Source: Strongyloides papillosus (lineage: Eukaryota; Nematoda; Chromadorea; Rhabditida; Strongyloididae). From it: DNA of 64,000 nt. This document shows positions 34,428 through 47,348 of this stretch, in pieces. How positions within the stretch are numbered: the first letter of the stretch is position 1; each line of letters starts with the position of its first letter. The notes under the pieces are model-generated. The model had not been told where the DNA came from. It made no database searches and saw only the letters and a program-made list of their open reading frames with translations. A program made the translations under genes and the position numbers. Where the stretch lies: NCBI GenBank assembly GCA_005656395.1, contig SRSI01000048.1:310001-374000 (forward strand), written 5' to 3'.

Positions 34428-37400
34428 ATGGACGCCATCAAGAAGAAGATGCAAGCTATGAAGCTCGAGAAGGTAATTTTTAATCAAAAATTCTTTAAAA
34501 TGCTGGTCATAAATTTCATTCCACTTTGAAGTGACATAAATATTATTAGTAATCAACGATCAATTTTCTAATTTGAAAGTCTTTTAAAAAAACTTTTGAG
34601 AATTGTAAATTAAAATGATTCTTGATACACGTGATTTAGATAAAATCCAGTTTACCGATATATTATAATTTTATATATCAATTTAATACATCTGTTTAAT
34701 AAATGAAAGTAAACCTTTTGTTAAGATATTTATACATTTTTATTATCATCATTATTAGTATGATAATAATGATAGCAAAATCTAAAAACTTTTCCCTGAG
34801 TATATTGAAAAAAGTTATAGAAGAGACTTAGTATAAAATAATAGTAAATGTGTATGTAAGTGTTTATAATAAATGTGATTGTTGATAGTTTGATAATAAG
34901 ATGTGAGAGGATATATTACTTGGAATTGGTTGATTCTTTCTTAGCTAAATGATTATTGAGGGGGTGGATGTGAGGTTAAGAATTGAGATAATATTAGAGA
35001 AAATTTTAAGATTCTTTATAGTCAAGTTTAAGTTACTATAAAATTAAGTTACGAAAAAAAATTTGACTGACATATTATTTTAATGATTTATAAAACAATA
35101 TACTTATCAAGAGCATAATAATATTTATGAGGAATGTAAATTGAACACATGATCATAAAAGAGATAATAAAATATTATTACATAAATAATATTGTACCAT
35201 TTAGGACAATGCTCTCGATCGTGCTGATGCAGCTGAAGAAAAAGTTAGACAAACCGCTGAAAAGCTTGAGCGTTGTGAAGAAGAACTCAGAGATACACAA
35301 AAGAAAATGATGGCTGTTGAAAATGATCTTGATAAGTACATGGAAGATTTAAATACTGCCAATCAACAACTTGAAGAAAAGGAAAAGAAAGTCCAAGAGG
35401 TATGTTTTGATGTAAAAAAAATGATATTATGCTTGTATATCTATATTATTTTTCTTGTTCAATAATACTTACCCTTACACTGAACAAGATAAAAATAATA
35501 TGATTACAAGCAAAATTTTCAGCGGAAGAAGCGATCATTTATGAATTGAAATAAAATACAGTACGTTTCAAATTTCTCTATCAACTGATTTTGTCTTCTA
35601 CTACCAATTCTTGTTGAGTAAAAAAAGTGTAAGTAAAATAAAATCAACAACAGGACTTTAGTTTGTAAATATTAAATGAATTTCTAACTTAAAATTATTG
35701 TTTGTCTAATCTAAAAGTGTAAAAAATAATGAGATAGAAGTTTGATTAGTGGGTGGAGGAAAAATGTTTCCAAGATATGTAAAAAATTCTCCATTTCCTA
35801 AACTAAACAATACACATAACAATCATATTGTATTATATTATAGTTAAACATCTCATTGAATACCAATAGACAAAAGCTTCTGTGTTTACATTTTTGCACA
35901 CATATTTATGTGTATATAAATATATATACCAGTACTAAATAGTTTTAGTAAAAAAGAGGAGAAAAGATTTAAAGATCGGAAAAGTTTAAAGTCACGATTA
36001 AAATTATATATATTAGGTTTAAAATAGGTATAATTCAAAAACAACTTTTGAAGGAGTGTTTATTGTAAATATATCAAAATGATTCATATATGTAAACCCT
36101 TTTAATATAAAAAAATATTTTTTATCATTTCAATAATTCTATACATGTGATAGATAGATTAACAAACTATTTTGATAAGGCATAATAATAATAGGTAAAA
36201 AAGTGCTATAATTATTATGTCAATATAAATAGATACTCTCTTTCAGAATTTTTATTAATGTACACCTTTACCTCTTATTTTTATCACCATTATTTCATCT
36301 AAAAATATATTTTTTGGTATAGAAATAAATTCCACATTTTTTTCTAATTATCGAGTGCCCTAAAAATCTACAATTTGATTATGCTACTTTGACAATTATC
36401 TTCAAAAGTGTAGTAAATATACTTTTTTGTGATACATTTTAACTCTTATTCTATTATTATCCATTAAAATTTCTATATTTTATCGGAAAATAATCCACTT
36501 ATCTTATAATTTGTCTTTCAAAATTTCATTTCCTTATTAGGTAAGACATTCTTATACAAAAATATTTAATAAAAATGATAAAAAAAATTTTTTTAACTAG
36601 TTAAAATCATATTCAACAAAGTTTTCCTCTTCTATTCATATAAGCTTTTCTTTTTCTATTGACTTATGTATATGTTGTTGGTGAATAATAGTTCCACAAC
36701 AGAAATGTTTATAAAAATAAATGTACTAAAACAGTATATTTTTTTACGAGATTAATATTTTACTTTTTTATCTCTAATTTTTGGCCAGTATTGACTAGAA
36801 ATTGTTATGATTTTATAGTAAAATAATATTATTTGAAAAAACATATTAAGAAATAGATAAGAGACATACATTCTTTATTTTTATATTTTAGTGTGTCCCA
36901 TACTTTTATATAAAAATTTAGATAGAAATTTAATTATTTTGTATTCAACATTAGATGAATCAAATTCAATTATTTAATTATTTTTCTTTAACCTAAAACA
37001 AGTAATAATTGTCCGAATATCATTCTATATAGGATAAAAAATTTATTTTTATATCATTAATATATTTATATTTTAAAATTTTTTTCTATCCACCTGTTGA
37101 TTGATAAATCCACTTTAAAATTATTTAATATAGCATGCCCAATTATAGTTCATTATTTTTATATTTTATTGTTATGATGAAGATAATAGAATAAGAGAGA
37201 AGTAAATTTAATGGAATGTTGTTGTTTTTCAACATCTGTTTAGATAAATTTTATAAGAAAAAAAATACACTTACTAATGTATCCAATTATGTCTTCAAAA
37301 AATTTATCATCCATTTACTTTAGAATATTGTTAATTCTAAAAATATTTATTTATTCAATTAACTTTAGCCTTAAATTAATAGAAAATTATAATAATTATT

Positions 37401-40400
37401 ATTATTAACTATAATTAAAATGCATTTAAATGTATTTAAAAATTAGTAGTAAAGGATTTATTGTGAATATATTTTTATTATCTTTAGTGAAAGTTTCTCT
37501 TTTCTTTTTAATCTTGTATATGTAAATAAAGATGTATGTAAATTAACTTTTTCAAATATTCAGGATACATGAATATTTTCTCTACTTCTAATAAACTACA
37601 TAAAATAAATTCATATTTGTAGGTAATATATGAATAAGATGTTAAATTTATGTTTATCCTAATAAAGTAAAAATATTAAATAATGTTCCTTTTACTTATA
37701 TCAATTCATTATATTTTTACTATAAGACAAAACTCTATTGTTGGTATATTTTAATTTGATTGAAAATATAATTGATGACTATATGGATATGTAAATGTTT
37801 CCACGTATAGTTATATTTAATAATTTTAGCCTTTCTAATAATTACTCAACTAAAATTTCATGTTAAATGTGATAAAATTTTTCATTGAAAATTATAATAA
37901 TATCTATTTACTTTTAAAAATGACCTCTCAATATAGGTGCTTTTGAGGAACATACACACAAATTGCTGATTTAGTGGTTACTATTTCTTTTCTTTTCTCT
38001 TTTATTGTAATATGGTTAATTTGAAGTTTGATTATCTTCTTTTATGACTATATATATAAATACATATGTTTATATACTTCTTCACAATTAATGGGTATTG
38101 GTATTTACCCTATTTGAATTGTTGTTGTCTTTTGAGGATAACATATTTAAATAGACGTTGACTTCTGATAAATTACTTATTTTACATAATTGTTTAAACC
38201 TATTAAAGTTTTGTTGATTTATATTTCTCCCTCTTTGATATATCCATGTGATATATTCTCTTGATTTATCTTAACAAAATATATTTATACACCCATATAT
38301 ATACACATATTCTAATAATACATTCATTAAACACTTTATTGGTCAATCAACAAACTATTAATTTGCTGCTTATATTTTTCTATTTATCTTAATTTTATTT
38401 TTACTGTTTTAAAATAATTTACATTCTTTTTACACTAACTAGAATGATTTTAAATAACATTAGAAAATAAGTAAATATTGTTTTACTAAAATATTAATAT
38501 TATTTTCTAACTTTAGAATATTTATTTAAACGATCAGAAAAAAATTATATCTTTATGTATAATACCTTGTTTTGAGTTGTATAGTTAAACTGTATTAAAT
38601 ATTTAATTGTCAAAAAAAAATATTTTTATACTACTTTACTCTTCTTTAAACAATTTGTCACATCATCATCATTATATACATAACGATTTTTGTTTTAAAC
38701 ATAAATATTTATAGTTCCACCTCTACATGTTTTTCCGGATTATATTAAAAAAAGAGAAAAAGATCAGTTAAGTGAGTAAAGATACATTTTATAAAAAAGA
38801 AAAGTAAATGAAAAATTTTAGTTATATATTAAAATTAACTAGAATCTTATTGGATAATAAATATTTTAAAAGTTTTTACTTTCATCATATACTTTAACAA
38901 TAGGTATCTTAAACAATTTCCCTTTCAAAATTAACTTTTCTTTTCCTACAAACAAAATAATATATATAATGATGACTTTTTCCGTTAATTATTTACCTTG
39001 AATATATAAATATACATATTGAAGCTCCACCACAAAGTTTCTCTCTATTCCAACATCTTCAAATAATAATTCTTATAACTTCTTCACTTACCGGTCCCAG
39101 GCGTGTCTTATATCGTTTCTTTCCTCACTCTTAGACTTTTTATATAGATTTTTGGACAACATATAAGATTTAAAATATAAAGATGATATAACTTTTAAGA
39201 AAGTTAATAGATAGTTAACTATTATCATAAAGTGTATTATAAATTACTTTTGTATCATAATTATATTTATAATACTTAAAATTTTTACCTTCATCTTCTT
39301 CATTCTATTTTAATTTTTATATATTACTAAACACATATTTTTGTATATTTAATAAAGAGGATATATAATGAATTTTGATAAAATAAAGATTTATCGTTAT
39401 ATTTATCTATGTATATATTAATCAACTGCCTCATTATGATTTTATTCAAGATTATAAGGGAAATTTTATTTTATATTATGGAGAAGAATATTTGTTACTA
39501 TATTATAAGTTGTAGAGATAATCTATTTAGTTAAGCTAGTGTAACTTATTGTACTAGAAGTATATTATACTTTTTAACATTATATAACTTATTCTTTAAT
39601 AATGTTTCAATTTTAAAAACGTGATACTCTTCTCAGACAGTAGCCATATTTTATTTATATGAAAATAACAATATTATAAAAATAATAATATTATTTAATA
39701 TATATGGTTTATTTTTGTTATTATTGCGCGATTTCATCATTACTTAATATTGATATCAAAAAATATTCTAGTCCTAGTCTATCATCTCTAAATATGTCTA
39801 AAGTTGATCGTGGAGGCGCACAACAAACATCTCTTCTTGATGTACTCAAGAAGAAAATGAGACAAGCCCGTGAAGAGGCTGAAACAGCTAAAGATGAGGC
39901 TGATGAGGTTAAAAGACAACTTGAGGAAGAACGTAAAAAACGTGAAGATGTAGGTTAATGATCTTAAGAGTATATATAAAAAAATCGTATCATATTTATT
40001 GTATAGGCTGAAGCTGAAGTTGCAGCACTTAACAGACGTATTGTTTTAGTTGAAGAAGACTTGGAACGTACTGAAGATCGCTTAAAAACCGCTACCCAAA
40101 AACTTGATGAAGCCTCCAAAGCAGCTGATGAAGCTGAACGGTATGATAATTTAATTAACAAAAAAATTTTTATAGGCTGAAGCTGAGGTAGCTGCTCTTA
40201 ACAGACGTATGACCCTTCTTGAAGAGGAACTTGAACGTGCTGAGGAGAGACTTAAAATCGCCACCGAAAAGATGGAAGAAGCTTCAGCTAACTGTGATGA
40301 ATCTGAACGGTAATGTTTATGAACTAACAATTGTAGATGATAAAAGCTTATTTGGAAAGAGATATTGTGATCAGATTTAAGGAAGGGGAAGAAGAAAATA

Positions 40401-43400
40401 TGAAAAATTGCTACCTCACAAAGCTTCAAATATTTGCTTGATAAAAAATATGATATGTGCTTTAAAAATGCTTCAAGCTTGTTAAAATTGATAGTCATAG
40501 TATTATAATATTTTGTCAATTGTCTTTTTATTGTTATTTATTGTTACTTTAGTGCTCGTAAGTCCATGGAAACTCGTTCTCAACAAGACGAGGAACGCGC
40601 TAACATTCTTGAAGTACAAGTTGATGAAGCTAAAGTTATAGCTGAAGATGCAGATAGAAAATATGAAGAGGTATGAAAAATAGCGAGTGTTATGAGATTA
40701 ATTTTATCTACCTCTTCAATTACTTATACAATCAACTAACTGTCACTTCATATTATTCATATGATTACTAACATAATAATTATAATAATACCGCTTTAAG
40801 CTTGCATGTTAAAAATTATAATAATATTAATAACTAGTATACAATATCTTTTAACAAAATTTTTCCCTTTTAGTGCACGTAGAGTTCTAGAAAATCGAAG
40901 AGATGTGGATGATGATAGATTTCATGAACTCGAAATTAAATTAAAAGAATACCAATCCTTATTGCATGTAACAGAATTTAAATCAGAAGAGGTGTGTTCC
41001 CTTAATACTAATCTTATTATCCCTTTTTTTTGTTTGTGTCTGTCTCCAATATTATAATGTTTATGGTTGGAATGTTGCATCGTTACTGAAACTTTTATGT
41101 AAACAAACAATGAAAGTAAAATATATAGATAGAAGAATTTTCCAAGAAACTGATCCAAGAAGATATCCATTTAAGCATTTTATGGAATTATTAAAGAATA
41201 AAATTAATATAATAATTTTTACAGTGTCCGTAAAGTCATGGAAAATCGTTCATTCCAAGATGAAGAACGTGCCAACCAAATTGAAGGACAACTTAAGGAA
41301 GCCCAACTTTTGGCTGAAGAAGCCGACAGAAAATATGATGAGGTTTGAAATTTATTCGATGCATGAAGATAGAATAAAATCAATAAGATTTTGTAGACAG
41401 ATAAAGACACTATTAACTTTTTTTTGATTTTACTTACTAACTAATATTCATTACTTTTTATATACATATATTAATTGCACATTTTGTAGGTTGCCCGTAA
41501 ATTGGCTATGGTTGAAGCTGATTTAGAGCGTGCCGAAGAACGTGCTGAAGCAGGAGAAAAGTAAGTTTAAATTAATATTTAGATTAAGAGATAATAATAC
41601 TTAACACTAAATAATGATATCTTTTAAATTATATTAAAAGTTATCTTTGAAAAAAAAGTATAATAATGGTAAAATTATATTAATTCTTCTCTAGCAAAAT
41701 TGTTGAATTGGAAGAAGAGTTACGCGTTGTAGGAAACAACCTTAAATCACTTGAGTTGTCTGAGGAAAAAGCTCTTGAAAAGGAAGAGGCCTTCGATAAC
41801 CAAATTCGTGCTTTAGACGCACGTCTTAAAGAGGTTAATATTTATTCTTTTTTTATATTTATTTCCCATTGATACAGTTGCATTTGATGCTTGATTATAT
41901 ATTTTAGATGCATTTTTTATGCTACAATTTTGTATCTAGAGTTAAATGAGTATAATTTTTTTGTCAATTACTGCATGATTAGTATAAGAACATATATTAA
42001 ATATATGATATGAGTATAACTAACAAATAAATATACATGAAATATTAACATAACTTACCTTAAATGTTTGTAGCAAGATTGTCGAGTTGGAGGAGGAGCT
42101 TCGTGTTGTTGGTAACAACTTAAAATCCCTCGAAGTTTCTGAAGAGAAAGCTTTGCAACGTGAGGACTCTTACGAAGAGCAAATTCGTAACCTTACTGCT
42201 CGTTTGAAGGAGGTATGATTTTTTTCCCTTTTGTTTTATTATTTTTTATGATTGAACGGGAAAGTTTTAATGAATGTTGCAATGTGTCATTGAAGACTTG
42301 CAGGCATTATCATTATTCCTTTGTTCAATTTATCAATTAAGCATTATCTAATTTTTGTTCTATTATTATAGGCTGAAACTCGTGCTGAGTTTGCTGAAAG
42401 ATCTGTTCAAAAATTACAAAAGGAAGTCGACAGATTAGAAGGTACGTTCTACTACCTTATACATTTTTTTATTTTTCAAACCATAAATTCCAATAATTAC
42501 CATAGTAAAATAACTTTATGTTTCTTAATAACAACATTGTCCTTGTTTATAATGCTCTAATTCAATGCTTAATGTCTTTGCTTTTGCTTGCTTCAGATGA
42601 ATTGTTACTTGAAAAAGAACGTGTTCGTAATCTTACAGCTGAGATTGAACAAACTGTCCAAGAAATTCAAGGATCATAAATTTTTTTTGTCTATTACCAT
42701 GCTTTAAAATATGTCGATGGTTATATAAATTTTCCAATATTTTGCTTCACATCTTTTGTCAAATATATAATATCATATTTTGTGTTTTCTCTTTTTATGT
42801 TTCATATAAAAATATAAAATAGTGACGTGTCAAAAAATGTTCTTTATTATATAATGCTTTAACATATCGCTTATTAATTATAATATCAGCTTTAAATATT
42901 GCTATATTTCTTGCATGAAACACCAACTAATTGTTTTGAATGATTTTATAGAGAGTAATGAAAAATGTAATCAAGAAAAAAAGAGACTTCAAGAAGAGCT
43001 TGATAAATTGATGAATGAATTAAACTCTGTTTAAGTATGATGATGTTTGTTTAATCACACCATATTGGCTGAAATATATCATACATATTTGTATAATGTC
43101 TTTATTTTGAAAGATTTTATAAGCATGTGAAGAAGTTTCCTTTTTAAATTTATTTTTCATAACCTAGTCTTTTCAAATATATATATATCAATATCATGCA
43201 TGAAAAATCCCTCATTACCTGAATGATGCTAAAAGAAGAAAAAAAACTGATCTTAACAACTATATTATTTTATATAATTAACTATATATTTATAACCATA
43301 TATAAATACGCATGTTCTTTGAATAATTTACTTTTTATGTATATTAGTAAAAATAAATTTTGAAAAACTTTGTTATTGTTGCATGAATCCTCATGATTAA

Positions 43401-43594
43401 AAAAAAATTTAGAATGAAAATAAATGTTTAATAATAATGGAAGATATTGGTAAAATAAGTACAAATGAAAATAAATAATAATAATTCATATCATAAAAAA
43501 TACTTTTTTAGATGAACTTCTCCATGAAAAGGAAAGATACAAATCAATCTCAGAAGAACTCGACCAAACTTTCCAAGAACTCTCCGGATATTAA
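34428..43594 (+). CDS. lev-11: Tropomyosin, long-isoform span (two promoters, alternative exon sets)
   Basis: Exon 1a 34428-34472 ([15 protein letters not shown]) and exon 2 35205-35399 form the long N-terminus. Common or alternative exons follow: 3a 40007-40140 or 3b 40176-40309; 4a 40553-40670, 4b 40874-40991 or 4c 41225-41342; 5 41490-41560; 6a 41695-41833 or 6b 42074-42212; 7 42372-42441; last exon 8a 42597-42679, 8b 42952-43034 or 8c 43512-43594. Members of each set have identical length and phase (134, 118, 139 and 83 nt), so any one of each set gives exactly 284 aa, the canonical coiled-coil tropomyosin length. Two members of the 3, 4 or 6 sets together would shift the frame. Exons 3b, 4c, 5, 6b, 7 and 8c match the nematode muscle isoform (ending TFQELSGY). 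Tropomyosin lies along actin and gates myosin. Confidence 0.95.
35400..39793. other. Large tropomyosin intron holding the internal promoter
   Basis: 4.4 kb between exon 2 and the alternative first exon. AT-rich, with no coding frame, transposon ends or tRNA seen. The internal promoter and tissue enhancers are expected here, most likely in the last kilobase. Confidence 0.6.
39794..43594 (+). CDS. lev-11: Tropomyosin, short isoform from internal promoter
   Basis: An alternative first exon, 39794-39949, begins [20 protein letters not shown] and supplies 52 codons. It joins the shared exons from 40007 (or 40176) in phase 0, and the spliced protein is 256 aa with any one member of each later set. 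This is the standard low-molecular-weight nematode tropomyosin plan, usually driven by an internal promoter in non-body-wall tissues. The open frame extends upstream of this ATG to 39704, but that part lacks tropomyosin character and is probably 5' UTR. The promoter should lie in the 4.4 kb before it. Confidence 0.92.
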
Positions 43595-44218
43595 AATACT
43601 ACTCATATTTTGTTTTTTTACCACAAACAAAGAAACAAAATGTTTTTGGCATTTTTTTTAACAAACAGTTTATCACCTGTCACTGACACAACCACAAACA
43701 CCAATATCATTTTTACAACTATTGTCAAATAATAATCATCATTTTTGTTTGAAAGTTGAAAAAAATTATTATTGCTATATAAATAAAACCTTTATTACTA
43801 ATGATTTAAATAAATTGTTGTAAAAATATATATGTGAAAATAAGAAAAGTATTTATACCTTATTTAGAGGTATTTTGATTTTTTTTAGCTTATTTTATTT
43901 CTTATAATGTTAGATATATAGATAAGTCTATTTAATATCAGTTTCATCATATAGAAGCATATATGTACATACTGATATTTACTAATCAAACTGTTCTTTC
44001 TATGTTAAATACTACTCATATATCAAATAATATCTAATATACAAAAAAGAGCTACAGAGTGTAATTAAAACGTACATTGTGTCTTTTTGCATTTTTTTAT
44101 CGAAAATCTGCATGTCATTTTGGAGATTAAAAGAACGTTTTTTTGGTGAAAAGTCATCAGAATATATCATTAAGTCTTTTAATTATTTCAATCATTTATT
44201 TCGTAATATTTAGTTGTT
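43595..44218. other. Intergenic
   Basis: 624 bp between the last tropomyosin exon and drp-1; ends with ATATTTAG, acceptor-like, 5 bp before the drp-1 ATG. Nothing else seen. Confidence 0.6.
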
Positions 44219-46515
44219 ATGGAAGAATTGTTACCTGTTATAAACAAACTTCAAAGTATTGTTGCTTTAACAGGTGCACATCATGATATTTTCCAACTCC
44301 CACAGATTGTTGTTGTTGGTTCTCAAGTATGTTATCATTTCTTTTTTTATTAATTTAGTTTTTTATTGAAGAGTTCAGGTAAAAGTTCAGTATTAGAAAG
44401 TATAGTTGGAAGGGATTTTTTACCACGTGGATCTGGAATTGTAACAAGAAGACCATTGTTGTTACATTTAATTCATGTTAGTGAGGAAGAAGTTTCAAGA
44501 AGAAGAGGGAACTCATCTTCTACAGATGATTGTGATGAGGAATGGGCAATCTTTGACCATGATGATGAAAAAGTATATACGGACTTTAATTTAGTTAGAG
44601 AAGAAATAATAAGAGAAACTGAGAAGGAATCGGGTACAAATAAAGTACGTTATTTGATACACTCTATTTAATATTCATATTATAGGGAATATCTGATAAA
44701 CCAATAGGACTTAAGATATATTCTCCAAAAGTTATTAATTTATCATTAATAGATTTACCAGGTCTTACTAAAGTAGCTGTTGGAGATCAACCTGAAAATA
44801 TTGAACAACAAATAAGTGATTTGATTTTAAAATATATTAGTAATCCAAATGCTTTAATATTAGCTGTATCACCAGCAAACCAAGATTTTGCCAATTCTGA
44901 TGCCATCAAATACGCGAGAACTGTTGATAAAGAGGGTATACGTACTATAGCTGTTTTAACAAAACTAGATTTAATGGATAATGGTACCGATGCGAGCGAA
45001 GTACTTATGGGAAAAATTGTACCAATAAAATTAGGTATAGTTGGTGTTGTTAATAGAAGTCAAAGAGATATAAATAATAATAAATCAATTAAAGAGTCAT
45101 TGAAAGATGAAGTTGAATTTCTACAAAAGAAGTATCCAACAATAGTTCAAAAGAATGGAACTGTATATTTATCAAAATTGTTAAATAAACTTCTCTTGGG
45201 ACATATTAAAAAAAGTTTACCACAATTGAAAGAAAAAATAACTATGTTAACACAACAATTTCAAGCTGAAGTATTTATGATGGGTGAACCTACAATAGAC
45301 AAATCTGGAACTCTTTTAAATATCTTGACAAAATTTAATTCATCTTATTGTGCTGTTATAGATGGAACTTTTAAAAATATAGAAACAAATGAATTATGTG
45401 GTGGGGCAAGAATAAGTTATGTATTTCATGAAATATTTGCTAAAGCAATTAAAAGCATTGAACCTTCAAAAGGTTATTCAGAGGAAGCTATATTAACTGC
45501 AATAAGAAATGCTAGAGGTATTAAAACATCATTGTATGTACCAGAGGAGTGTTTTGAATTATTAGTTAAACAACAAATTAAGCTTCTTGAGGAACCATCA
45601 TTGAATTGTGTCGATTTGGTACATGAAGAATTAATAAGATTAATACAAAATTGTGGAACTGAATTTCAACAAGAAATATATAGATTTCCAGTTTTAGGAA
45701 ATAATATAAATAATATATTAAGAGACTTGTTAAAAAGTAGATTAGAACCAACAAAAAAATTTATTGAAAATTTAATTGCTATTGAGATAGCCTATATAAA
45801 TACAAGGAATCCTGAATTTGAAAAGATTATAAAAGATGGTAATATTATATATACAATGAAAGAAAATTTGAAATCAAGAAGTCGTAAAAATACTGTTACA
45901 GGTAATACGTATGGTGGAAGTAATTTACAAGATATTTCACATCAACAACCGTCTTCAAGTATTTCCAAACACGGTAATTTAAAATCCATTTTCAAGAAAA
46001 AAGATGATCCTAGAGCACTGGAAGGTATTACATCATGGTTTTTTGGAAATAATCGTAATGCACTTGAAGAACCAAATTTGACAGGGCAAAATTTTAGTTC
46101 ACCATGCATAGATGAAGTAACTTCCGTTAATTCTGAAACATGTGATATGGCAACAGCACCTTGTTTTACACCCAAACAAGTCATGTCAAATGAAAAAATT
46201 GAGGGTGGATTAACAGATCCTGAAAAAAGTGATTGCCAATGTATACTTAAATTAACCAGAGAATATTTTAACATTACTCGTAATCGTATATTAGATACTG
46301 TTCCTAAAGCTATAATGCATTTCTTGGTTAATGAGGTCCGAGCTAATTTACATAATGAATTAGTTAGAAATTTGTATGATAAGTCAAAAATTGATGAATT
46401 GTTGGTTGAAAACGATGAAATTGAGAGAAGAAGACAACATTCTATTTCAACATTAGATATATTAAAAAAAGCTGCTAAAATATTAAGTGAAATTAAGGAG
46501 ACAGTTATATTTTAA
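44219..46515 (+). CDS. drp-1: Dynamin-related GTPase DRP-1 (mitochondrial fission)
   Basis: Exons 44219-44326, 44372-44644 and 44686-46515 (introns 45 and 41 bp, phase 0) give 736 aa. The N-terminus [12 protein letters not shown] is DRP1-like. Intron 1 splits the P-loop: VVVGSQ joins SSGKSSVLE. Other GTPase motifs are [16 protein letters not shown] (G3) and TKLD (G4). A middle/stalk domain follows, then a poorly conserved Ser-rich insert (about residues 545-640), and a C-terminal GED ([18 protein letters not shown]). There is no PH domain and no transmembrane segment, as in DRP1 rather than classical dynamin or mitofusin. It assembles on mitochondria and peroxisomes to constrict them. The first exon is too short for routine scanning but is required for the P-loop. 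Confidence 0.93.
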
Positions 46516-46809
46516 ATCACCTATTTCTGTTGTATTAATGATGTATATAAAAAAAAATTCAGATATTGTCATATAATAATATATATAATTATTTTGGAGT
46601 TTGTTTTTCCAAATTGGAGTAATAATAAAGATGTCTAATTTAGATTTTGTTTTAATTTTAGAAGAAAATGATTGTTGATATGATAATTTTCTAGTGTTTC
46701 AAGGGATTATTAAAAATAAATATTATTGTATTTACTGTTAACCTATTTATAATTACTAAAATTCAACGAATTGAGCACTACATTAGACCAATTTAAAAAT
46801 TTAATATAA

Positions 46810-47037
46810 AAAAATCAAAAATTTACTTATTATTTGGGTGATTCTATTGTTGTTCATCCAACAAAAGAAACATCTTTTGTCATCACTCCTGATCCAACGA
46901 ATGTAAAACCAACAGCAACTTTACACATGAGTAGTATACCAATTTTGGATGCATCATGGCTAATAAAATGTATAAGTGAAAAAAAAAACTTTAAAGAATA
47001 GATTTAGAAGGCGATGTACTATTAATGAAAGGATCTA
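46810..47037 (+). pseudogene. BRCT-domain relic
   Basis: A 75-codon open frame without a start encodes the second half of a BRCT domain: YYLGDSIVVHPTKETSFVIT, then SSIPILDASWLIKCISEKK, with the invariant Trp and the following Cys/Ile pattern. No first half of the domain, start codon or convincing splice partner lies nearby. The pattern resembles BRCT domains of FCP1-type CTD phosphatases but could be from any BRCT protein. Interpreted as a decayed gene fragment; a short real exon of an unseen gene is the alternative. Confidence 0.55.
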
Positions 47038-47348
47038 ATCAATTTTCATTGAAAATTTGAATAATTTAATCGTGGAACAAGATATTCCTGATATTATTTT
47101 AAAAAATATTTGCATGTAATTTTTATTTTAACTGTTTTAACAAAATTTTCGATATTTTATAAATAGAAAATTGAGTAGAATATGGATGAAATTTTCTAAA
47201 TGTTTATAATTTTCTTAGAATGCTTATAAAGTTAGATGTTTTAGATTTATCTCCAAAATATTATTTAAAAAAGCACTATTACATAGTCGATCGAAAAAAA
47301 TCATTAAAATAATTTATTAGATTCTGTTAATACAAATGCATATTAAGT

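Noticed and set aside
40806..41057. Open frame running through tropomyosin exon 4b
   Set aside because: The extra codons on both sides are intron sequence; only the 118-nt exon has coding character.
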